Source: Candidatus Methanoperedentaceae archaeon
GTDB lineage: Archaea > Halobacteriota > Methanosarcinia > Methanosarcinales > Methanoperedenaceae
Direction: 5' to 3'
Assembly (NCBI GenBank): GCA_014859785.1
Contig: JACUTP010000013.1
Location: 1 to 20,750 of the forward strand
DNA length: 20,750 nucleotides
Both the position numbers and the translations under genes were made by a program. The notes beneath the pieces were generated by a model. It was given only the letters and a program-made list of their open reading frames with translations. It had not been told where the DNA came from and did not search any database. Numbering within the stretch: position 1 is the first letter of the stretch; each line of letters begins with the position of its first letter. Of the stretch, positions 1 through 6,017 are shown one piece after another.

Positions 1-22
1 GCCATAGAATATGTCTCATTTC

Positions 23-700
23 TTATTTTATTTTGCCTGTTCCTTTCAATTCCCGCACAGCCTCCGCAACCCCTGCACCGTGCTCACCCTCTGTAACCAT
101 ATCAGCAACTGCCTTTAATGCAGGATGTGCGTTGCCAACAGCCACACCGAAACCCGAAACTTCCAGCATCTCGATATCATTTGATGAATCGCCCATTGCC
201 ACAAAATCCTTAACATCAATTCCCATCAATCCGGAAAGCCTTGTAAGCCCTGTAGCCTTGTTAATCTTCCTGGATTTGATATGAACTGCAAAACCCGTAT
301 CCACAACCTCGATATCAGAAAACCCTGACAGGATATCTCTTGCTTTTTCCACATCAAAATCCCGGCGCAGGGCAATCTCTGTTTTCCTGTTCTCATAGTG
401 GTCAAGCTTCTCAACAGGAAAATGTCCGAGCAGGTACGAAAAGGCTTTCTCGCATCTCTCCACGTGGGATGTGTCATACTCAACCCTGCCGCACTCGACA
501 ACACCGCCGTTTTCAGCAATAACAATACCAGTAGTCCCCAGAAGTATTGAAACTGCACGTGCAAAACACAGCACGTTTCCAGTGGCAATTACCACAGGAA
601 CATCAAGGCTGCGAAGCGCCTCAACAGCCCTGCAATCAATACTCCTGTCACTGAACGTAATCGTCCCGTCAACATCAACAACGACAGCCCTGAATACCAT
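23..700 (-). CDS. pgp: Archaeal phosphoglycolate phosphatase (HAD family)
   Basis: A 225-residue HAD-superfamily hydrolase of the archaeal type (TA0175-like), which dephosphorylates 2-phosphoglycolate. Visible: motif I VVDVDGT near residues 7-13 with nucleophile Asp9 and acid/base Asp11; ATGN near 39-42 in the motif II position; Lys147 in INKATGL (motif III); and MGDSSNDIEML near 169-179 with the metal-binding aspartates (motif IV). Length is normal for the family. It starts 17 bases after the radA stop on the same strand, so it probably shares the radA transcript. In that setting it may clear phosphoglycolate released from damaged DNA 3' ends, although the link is inferred from position. Exact substrate cannot be read from sequence; the subfamily assignment is firm, the substrate less so. 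Confidence 0.88.
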   Translation of the reverse strand: MVFRAVVVDVDGTITFSDRSIDCRAVEALRSLDVPVVIATGNVLCFARAVSILLGTTGIVIAENGGVVECGRVEYDTSHVERCEKAFSYLLGHFPVEKLDHYENRKTEIALRRDFDVEKARDILSGFSDIEVVDTGFAVHIKSRKINKATGLTRLSGLMGIDVKDFVAMGDSSNDIEMLEVSGFGVAVGNAHPALKAVADMVTEGEHGAGVAEAVRELKGTGKIK

Positions 701-717
701 ACCAATGATCCAGGAGC

Positions 718-1695
718 TCAGTCCTTAAGCCCTTCCGGTGTCACGGAAAATATAGCTTCACCCTCAGGCAGGTTAGGTGAATCAACGAGCCGTGCAATCC
801 TCTTTTCACCTTTGGATTTCCTCAGGTACAGCCTGAATGTCGCCGTATGCCCCACGATATGTCCGCCAATAGGTTTTGTGGGGTCGCCAAAGAAAGCATC
901 AGGCTTTGACATTACCTGGTTCGTGGCAAGAATAGCTGCATTATACAGGTTTGCGAATTTCAAAAGACCATGCATGTGCTTGTTGAGTTTCTGCTGCCTG
1001 TCAGCAAGTGTGCCGCGCCCGACATACTCTGACCTGAAATGCGCTGTTAGTGAATCAACTACTAGAAGCTTAATCGGCTTATCCGTATCTTTTAACTTTT
1101 CCGCAAGGTCCATGGCTGTATCCACAAGCAGAATCTGGTGATTTGAATTATATGCCCTGCCGACATGGATGTTTTTCAGGAAATCTGCCACATCGTATTC
1201 AACACCGTTCTTTGCAGAAATCCCCTCCACCATCTGGGCGATTCTTTCAGGACGGAATGTGTTTTCAGTATCAATATAAATCACAGAGCCGCCAAGCCCT
1301 CCTTCCTCCACAGGCAGCTGGGCATTAACAGCCATCTGCTGGACAACCTGCGTCTTACCAGAGCCGAATTCCCCGTAAAATTCTGTAATGGACTGTGTCT
1401 CAGCACCTCCGCCCAGAAGTTCATTCAGGGCTTCTGTTCCAAAGCTGAGTTTCCCCACAAGTTTCCGCCGCTCAAGTACCTGGTCACCGGTCTCAAACCC
1501 GCCGACATCAGCTGCCTCACGTGCCGCATTAATGATTTTCGAGGCGGTTGCCTCCCCGATTTCCGCAAAACCTGCGACTTCTGATGGTGATGCCACTGCA
1601 ATTGCTTCAACCGAGTTAAATCCGGCTTCTTTCAGTTTCTCTGCTGTTGCGGGTCCAACACCCGGCAAATCCTCAATTTCTATTTTTTCTGTCAT
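718..1695 (-). CDS. radA: DNA repair and recombination protein RadA
   Basis: The archaeal RecA/Rad51 recombinase, 325 residues. It polymerises on single-stranded DNA and drives ATP-dependent homologous pairing and strand exchange. The N-terminal helix-hairpin-helix DNA-binding domain (residues 5-60) carries LPGVGPATAEKL. The ATPase core follows, with Walker A GEFGSGKTQ at 108-116 and Walker B LLVVDS at 210-215; ATNQV near 257-261 belongs to loop L2. No intein is present, and the length is typical. A GGAG site lies 9 bases upstream of the ATG. The gene sits between RPA (upstream, 172-base gap) and phosphoglycolate phosphatase (downstream, 17 bases) on the same strand. RPA and RadA cooperate functionally, since RPA covers the ssDNA on which RadA filaments form. 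Confidence 0.97.
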   Translation of the reverse strand: MTEKIEIEDLPGVGPATAEKLKEAGFNSVEAIAVASPSEVAGFAEIGEATASKIINAAREAADVGGFETGDQVLERRKLVGKLSFGTEALNELLGGGAETQSITEFYGEFGSGKTQVVQQMAVNAQLPVEEGGLGGSVIYIDTENTFRPERIAQMVEGISAKNGVEYDVADFLKNIHVGRAYNSNHQILLVDTAMDLAEKLKDTDKPIKLLVVDSLTAHFRSEYVGRGTLADRQQKLNKHMHGLLKFANLYNAAILATNQVMSKPDAFFGDPTKPIGGHIVGHTATFRLYLRKSKGEKRIARLVDSPNLPEGEAIFSVTPEGLKD

Positions 1696-1708
1696 ATTCC
1701 TTACTCCA

Positions 1709-1738
1709 GTGCACTTGTTGTTTTGAAGTTTGGTGCAC
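1709..1738. promoter_or_regulatory. Paired GTGCAC palindromes upstream of radA
   Basis: Two copies of the palindrome GTGCAC lie at 1709-1714 and 1733-1738, 18 bases apart and 14-43 bases upstream of the radA start. Their starts are 24 bases apart, a little over two helical turns, which would suit an operator bound by two regulator units. A short hairpin, CCGGA-ATCA-TCCGG, follows at 1755-1768. Possible TATA elements on the minus strand are near 1797-1804 or 1821-1830; if either is used, these sites lie inside the 5' leader rather than over the promoter. The evidence is sequence symmetry only. Confidence 0.25.
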
Positions 1739-1867
1739 AGTTCTTATCAAGGTTCCGGAATCATCCGGGATTGAGCACGGCGATTCCGTACTTTCATTAT
1801 ATCATATCAGGCACTACAAAGTTTTAAACCTTATTAAAGCGGGGTGAAAGTAATAAGTTAAAGGGAA

Positions 1868-2998
1868 TCATTTCCTCAATATCCTGATTCCGGTTCTTGC
1901 CCCCGCGCTCAGCTCGACTTCCTCGTTCAAGCCGGATTTTGCAAAAGCATCGACAATACTTATCTCGCTTCCTATATCGAGTTCATTGACAATATCAGCA
2001 TGCTCTCCCCACAGCGCAACCTTGATTCGTCCGGTATCATCTGATATGTATATATTCGCCACTTTGTTTTTTGTTCCATCCTGGCGTTCAAACTCACGTA
2101 TATCATCAAGCCCGGAAACAAATCCTGTCACGCTGTAAGCAGAGTTAATCCCGATATCGGCAATCTGTGTAATGGTCTCGGAATATTCAACCTCTCTGTC
2201 GCTTCTGGTAATACTGCCTCCTGAACCTGTCTGGAGTTCGGTCTGGTTTGTAAACGTATTCTCGCGGGAGTATGCGTTTAATATTTCCACGCTGTCCCCC
2301 TCTCCGAATCCCGGGTCATCAGCCATTGAATCCCACAGTGTAACCCGGATTTTTCCGGTCTCATCACCCACTGCCACATTCCTGACCCGTCCTGTGTTCC
2401 CGTCCTTTCGCTGGAATGTCCTGATGCTTCCCATATCAATTACCTTGCAAATAAGGTTCAAGCCGTGCATTTCAGGTTTTATATCGCTGATTTTCGTGGG
2501 CTTTATATCAACAGCTACTTCCTCATCAATATGCCCGATATTTCCCCCGCTGCCTATACTTACTTCAGCACCTCGCTGCCCTTCCTTAACGTATCCTTTG
2601 ATTTCAAGGCTCTGCCCGACCTTGATATCACCGATTTTAACAAGATCACAGGCTTCGTCCCACAGTGCAGCCTTAATCGAGCCTGTATCGTCGCCAAGTG
2701 TCAGGTTTACCACGCGCCCGGCACTTCCGTCATCGCGGGAAAACTCCCTTATGTCGCTGATTGACAATACCTTTGCAATGAATATGACATTCCCTTTATC
2801 AGGGGTTATGTCCTTTATTTTTGTTGTTATTGACTCGTTTACCCCCATTTCACTGCTCACAAGCAGTGCCGCGGTTTTCGAGTCACACAGACCGTTCATC
2901 GCTGTAACTTTTTCTTCTACTTTTTGCCTGAATTCATCGGCTGAAATTTTCCCTTCAAGCCGCCTGTAAACCTCTTCAATCTCTTCAAAATCGACCAT
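1868..2998 (-). CDS. rpa: Replication protein A, three-OB-fold single-stranded DNA-binding protein
   Basis: A 376-residue archaeal RPA (replication factor A) that binds and protects single-stranded DNA in replication and repair. Three tandem OB folds are visible at about 58-155, 167-265 and 277-373. Each contains the same signature: IREF/IRTF, a charged DG loop, then VxN...DDTGxIKVALW or a close variant. The near-identical spacing shows internal duplication. The N-terminal 55 residues are helical. No CxxC pair is present, so the C-terminal zinc finger found in some euryarchaeal RPAs is absent. A TATA-like TTTTATT on the minus strand, centred about 27 bases before the ATG and with no Shine-Dalgarno, suggests a leaderless transcript. 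radA lies downstream on the same strand. Confidence 0.93.
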   Translation of the reverse strand: MVDFEEIEEVYRRLEGKISADEFRQKVEEKVTAMNGLCDSKTAALLVSSEMGVNESITTKIKDITPDKGNVIFIAKVLSISDIREFSRDDGSAGRVVNLTLGDDTGSIKAALWDEACDLVKIGDIKVGQSLEIKGYVKEGQRGAEVSIGSGGNIGHIDEEVAVDIKPTKISDIKPEMHGLNLICKVIDMGSIRTFQRKDGNTGRVRNVAVGDETGKIRVTLWDSMADDPGFGEGDSVEILNAYSRENTFTNQTELQTGSGGSITRSDREVEYSETITQIADIGINSAYSVTGFVSGLDDIREFERQDGTKNKVANIYISDDTGRIKVALWGEHADIVNELDIGSEISIVDAFAKSGLNEEVELSAGARTGIRILRK

Positions 2999-3020
2999 AG
3001 AACTCTACAAAGGAATATTT

Positions 3021-3030
3021 GAATAAAAGG
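3021..3030 (-). promoter_or_regulatory. TATA-like promoter element of rpa
   Basis: On the minus strand this reads CCTTTTATTC, centred about 27 bases upstream of the rpa ATG. That spacing places the predicted start site at or next to the start codon. No purine-rich ribosome-binding site lies between, which fits leaderless expression. Confidence 0.45.
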
Positions 3031-3112
3031 TTTATGGTTTAATGGATTTGTTTGAAATCAACGCATTAAAGTGAATTTTTTAAACATACAATATGTGATT
3101 TAATAAAAATAT

Positions 3113-3775
3113 CTACACACCATATTTAATTTTAGTATTTTTTATCAAATGTTCTAATCTATCCATATCGTTTTGGCTAAGCATTTCTTTGTAAAGTTCA
3201 TTCACTTGCCACAGCCCACTCCTTCTTATTTTAGATTTTGTTGAATTGTGACCCAACCAATTTTCTGATGGAGCGCACATTTCACACATGGAAATCGTTG
3301 AAATAAGCTTCGACTCCATATTCAACCTTTCAATCTTATCATTTATTTCAATAATTACAAATGACAAGTTTTCTTGAATATGTTTTGAAATCTTATTTTC
3401 AATTTCACTCTGAAAAACCCCATTTCTCAAATGTCCATATTCTGTTTTGTTTTTCTTTGTCGTAAAATCAATTTCCCAAATACTTTCATATGGATTTTGT
3501 TCAATATTTATAATACATCGACCTATGTTTTTCCTAAAAATACTTCGGTCTTTGTTTTCATTCATAAAATGTTGTTTTAGTCTTGACTTTAATTGGTTAT
3601 CTCCAGTATGTGTTCCAATGCGTACAACTCTATCCAAATCAAAACACTTCTCACCATTTTCAAAGAGGACATATATCCCATTTTTCGGGATTGACCCCAA
3701 ATCTTGTTCAAATGGAAAAGTAAATCTCCTCATGGAATTAAACCATTTATGTAAAATTTCACATTTTCTATTCAT
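3113..3775 (-). CDS. GIY-YIG-like nuclease family protein
   Basis: A 220-residue protein that looks like a divergent GIY-YIG nuclease. It has GIYVLFENG at 33-41 (the GIY element), VRIGTHTG at 51-58 (YIG replaced by RIG), Arg65 in LKSRLKQHF (the helix arginine position) and Glu154 in ESKLI (a plausible metal-binding glutamate). The main catalytic positions are therefore present. A later segment reads SENWLGHNS and then IRRSGLWQ (170-190). The start codon overlaps the stop of the upstream DUF6884-like gene (ATGA), so translation is coupled. Base composition is far more AT-rich than the flanks: three 60-base lines of this two-gene region counted by eye held 13, 16 and 14 G/C. This suggests recent acquisition. 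Target and role are unknown; defence or mobile-element functions are possible. Confidence 0.6.
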   Translation of the reverse strand: MNRKCEILHKWFNSMRRFTFPFEQDLGSIPKNGIYVLFENGEKCFDLDRVVRIGTHTGDNQLKSRLKQHFMNENKDRSIFRKNIGRCIINIEQNPYESIWEIDFTTKKNKTEYGHLRNGVFQSEIENKISKHIQENLSFVIIEINDKIERLNMESKLISTISMCEMCAPSENWLGHNSTKSKIRRSGLWQVNELYKEMLSQNDMDRLEHLIKNTKIKYGV

Positions 3776-4185
3776 TTTAATTTAGTTGTTAGAAATCTTA
3801 GTTGCTCTCCGATTCTTAACCCTTTCATCGGAATATTGTATTTTTTTATCGACGGAATTAAATATTTTCTATATCTATCTCCTGCAAGAAAAATCACTTC
3901 GTCTTTTTCCAAATCGATTTCATTTTTCAATTCCGCAATAACTTTGTCAGACCAGTCTTTTAATTCAGACATACGCATATTATTTAATGTTAAATCGTAT
4001 GGTTCAACAATTTCATTTAAACTTAATAGATGATATTTAGCCGATAAAATAAAAATCTTGTCAGGATTTAACATAAAAGCATATTTCAGATTTTTCTTGA
4101 AAAGTGGACTTATGTACAAATCTTGCGCCTTTGCTTGTTGATTTTGTTTTTTACTTACACACGATATTAATATAATTTTTTTCAA
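3772..4185 (-). CDS. DUF6884-like (YaaA-related) protein of unknown function
   Basis: A 137-residue protein beginning with a TTG codon (TTGAAAAAA). It shows the pattern I associate with DUF6884 proteins: LISCVSKK (6-13), DLYISPLF (22-29), ILSAKYHLL (46-54), EPYDLTL (61-67) and LAGDRYRKYL (100-109). Its biochemical role is not established as far as I know; the fold may be related to YaaA/UPF0246. Cys9, Lys12/13, Tyr24 and Ser26 are candidates for a functional site. It is the first gene of a two-gene unit with the GIY-YIG-like protein, overlapping it by four bases. Both genes are AT-rich, and gaps of 114 and 157 bases separate the pair from its neighbours. The family call is from memory of motifs. 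Confidence 0.55.
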   Translation of the reverse strand: MKKIILISCVSKKQNQQAKAQDLYISPLFKKNLKYAFMLNPDKIFILSAKYHLLSLNEIVEPYDLTLNNMRMSELKDWSDKVIAELKNEIDLEKDEVIFLAGDRYRKYLIPSIKKYNIPMKGLRIGEQLRFLTTKLK

Positions 4186-4206
4186 ACTTAAACCCTTTTA
4201 ATATTA

Positions 4207-4217
4207 AATTTTATAAT
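4207..4217 (-). promoter_or_regulatory. TATA-like promoter for the DUF6884/GIY-YIG pair
   Basis: The minus strand reads approximately TTATAAAATT, about 27 bases upstream of the TTG start at 4185. A second AT-rich match, TTTATATAATC, lies near 4232-4242. The whole region is AT-rich, so the match is only suggestive. Confidence 0.35.
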
Positions 4218-4342
4218 ATGTGTATTCTTTGAGATTATATAAATATTACGTTTCTTTTGAGGGTTTTTTATAAAAACTATTGCAACAGCAATTAAAGTAT
4301 ATGTTTGGGTGCTATTTTACAGGCATTTCTCTGTATTACAGA

Positions 4343-5056
4343 TTATTCCCCACTGACAGAATACGTCACCATCTTCCTGTCCTGCATCAGGTCTTCAGGT
4401 GTATCTTCCACATCGACATGCACAGTTCCGTACTCCTCGTTCATCTCATCAATAATGGTCGGAAAGCCAGACCCCCTCATAAGTTCCCTGATAAGCACAG
4501 CCACGGGTCCGATTATCATATAGTTGCAGAACCATTTATGCAATATAAGGTCAACACCATTTCCCACATAATCCCTGAATGCATTCCTGTAATACATCTC
4601 GCTCTTGCAGCAGTCAAGATAATAAAGCTGGTACGGTTTCCGGTCATGGCTGTCAAGTCCTTCTTTCATGGCATCCGTGAAAAAATTCACGTCCTCACCC
4701 AGGCTCAGGTGTTTTCCGTATCCTGCATGTGTTTTTAAATAAACCATATCCTCATTTGCCAGTGTTTCGCCCCAGAGTTCCATCAGGTCGCCGTAGAAAT
4801 TTCGCCCGTGTACAAGCCTTATGCATGCCCTGACTGTTGTGTTATTATAATCAAACAAGGCTTCATAAACCTCAAACCCGCCCCTGCTTCCTGTCAATTT
4901 AAGACCGATGTTTCGCAGTTTCAGCCTTGCCCCGAAAAAAACGCTGTAATCGTAATTTGCGCCCATGGGGTCAGGTCCGATAAGGAGGGTTGCGTTAAAA
5001 GTCCCGCTGCTAAATAGCATATCGTATTTCGGCGCTGTCCTGGGCTGCGGCGTCAT
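4343..5056 (-). CDS. Uncharacterised protein, possible caspase-like (clan CD) fold
   Basis: I do not recognise this 237-residue protein with certainty. It has no signal peptide or membrane segment. It shows a hydrophobic strand NATLLIG (21-27), then MVYLKTHAGYG (104-114) with His110, then LYYLDCCKS (144-152) with Cys149/Cys150. In caspases, metacaspases and clostripain-type proteases, the catalytic His follows one hydrophobic strand (usually as HG) and the Cys follows the next (D-x-C or similar), about 40 residues on, so order and spacing match. The HAG in place of HG is unusual. An inactive relative or an unrelated fold is possible. Minus-strand GGAG (5068-5071) precedes the ATG by 11 bases. 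The Ogg1-type glycosylase gene lies 70 bases upstream on the same strand. Composition is normal for the window. Confidence 0.6.
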   Translation of the reverse strand: MTPQPRTAPKYDMLFSSGTFNATLLIGPDPMGANYDYSVFFGARLKLRNIGLKLTGSRGGFEVYEALFDYNNTTVRACIRLVHGRNFYGDLMELWGETLANEDMVYLKTHAGYGKHLSLGEDVNFFTDAMKEGLDSHDRKPYQLYYLDCCKSEMYYRNAFRDYVGNGVDLILHKWFCNYMIIGPVAVLIRELMRGSGFPTIIDEMNEEYGTVHVDVEDTPEDLMQDRKMVTYSVSGE

Positions 5057-5079
5057 AGGCTGACGTACTCCTGGTTTAA

Positions 5080-5090
5080 TATAAATATAA
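5080..5090 (-). promoter_or_regulatory. TATA-like element before the possible caspase-like gene
   Basis: On the minus strand, TTATATTTATA ends about 24 bases before the ATG at 5056, in the 70-base gap after the glycosylase gene. It suggests that the downstream gene can be transcribed separately from the glycosylase. Confidence 0.4.
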
Positions 5091-5126
5091 CGCTGTTAGT
5101 GACGGAATATCATGAAGGTAAAATAC

Positions 5127-5951
5127 TCATGTCCCGAGGTCTTCAAAATAAAGATACTCCTGTGCATACCCGCAGTACCCACCGAAATAACGGCGGGCAA
5201 ATCCTGCTATCGCCTCCTTCCTTTTGCTTTTTGTACCTGTTATGTGCCTGCCATAGTGAAGCTCCATTATCTTTTCGATATGCGTGTCAACCGGGAACGA
5301 TTCGAGTTTCCCGAAAGCAAAAAGCAGCACACAGTCTGCTATCTTGTTTCCCACGCCGTGAATTTTTACAAGTTCCAGGCGCGCCTCTTCATACGACAGT
5401 TTTCCCAGCCTGTACAGGTCAAATTCCCCCTCTGCAACACGCGAAGCAATCTCAAGAACGCGGGATGAACGGAAGCCAAGCCTGCACTGCTGCATCTGGC
5501 ATGTTTCAATCACTGCAAGCATTTCAGGCTCAGGGAATGAGTAATAACCGCTCCCTATCTCTTTCCCGAAACACTCGCACATGCGACTTATGGAATTTTT
5601 GATGTTGCGGATGGTGTTGTTGCTCGAACATATGTAAGATACAAGGCATTCCCACGGGTCCTGTCGTACAAGCCGCAGACCCCGGTATTTTCGAATAAGC
5701 GCATCCATCAGCGCGTCCCTGTTGATGGATTCGTATATTTTTACCATATCGTCATCAAGCCTGAAATATTCCCGGATGAAGTTCCTGTCAAGTATCGAGT
5801 CGATGATTAGCTCCTCGCGTTCCTGCTTTGCCCGAATTACGGCGCCGTTTACAACGCCTGTCCAGAGGTTGCCGTTTTTCTGCCACCTGAATACCTGTCC
5901 GCATGACAGGGTGTGATCGAGGTTGAAGTCCGGGGTGGTTATTCGGTACAC
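5127..5951 (-). CDS. ogg: 8-oxoguanine DNA glycosylase/AP lyase (Ogg1 type)
   Basis: A 274-residue base-excision-repair enzyme of the HhH-GPD superfamily. It removes 8-oxoguanine and cuts the resulting abasic site. The N-terminal OGG domain contains TLSCGQVFRW (14-23). ICSSNNTIRNI (107-117) matches the CSSNN signature of Ogg1. The helix-hairpin-helix HGVGNKIADC (198-207) provides the catalytic Schiff-base Lys203. The GPD segment FPVDTHIEKI (219-228) carries the essential Asp222. Length and domain order fit the Ogg1 family rather than MutY or Nth, and no Fe-S cysteine loop is present. It is divergent from priS, with only 33-66 bases between the two start codons, so the two promoters must overlap. 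The uncharacterised gene at 4343-5056 lies downstream on the same strand. Confidence 0.93.
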   Translation of the reverse strand: MYRITTPDFNLDHTLSCGQVFRWQKNGNLWTGVVNGAVIRAKQEREELIIDSILDRNFIREYFRLDDDMVKIYESINRDALMDALIRKYRGLRLVRQDPWECLVSYICSSNNTIRNIKNSISRMCECFGKEIGSGYYSFPEPEMLAVIETCQMQQCRLGFRSSRVLEIASRVAEGEFDLYRLGKLSYEEARLELVKIHGVGNKIADCVLLFAFGKLESFPVDTHIEKIMELHYGRHITGTKSKRKEAIAGFARRYFGGYCGYAQEYLYFEDLGT

Positions 5952-5987
5952 AGTTATGGATACTTCGGTGATTTGAAATAGGTTATG

Positions 5988-5997
5988 GTTTTAAACC
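5988..5997 (+). promoter_or_regulatory. TATA-like element supporting the internal priS start
   Basis: GTTTTAAACC is centred about 25 bases upstream of the ATG at 6018. This is the spacing expected for a leaderless archaeal transcript starting at that codon. The element would lie inside the coding region if the earlier ATG at 5985 were used. Confidence 0.35.
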
Positions 5998-6017
5998 CAA
6001 AAGACAATAAAAACCCG

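Noticed and set aside
2172..2969. Long open frame (265 codons) on the plus strand opposite rpa
   Set aside because: It lies wholly inside the clear RPA gene, and the protein is a Ser/Pro-rich composition typical of an antisense shadow with no motif.
3088..4222. AATATGTG present on both sides of the AT-rich pair, as a possible target-site duplication
   Set aside because: Only eight bases in very AT-rich flanks and not at symmetric distances; expected by chance. No integrase, transposase or inverted ends were seen.
5099..5602. Plus-strand open frame of 167 codons opposite the glycosylase gene
   Set aside because: The minus-strand Ogg1 motifs (CSSNN, HhH Lys, GPD Asp) explain this region; the plus-strand product has no recognisable feature.
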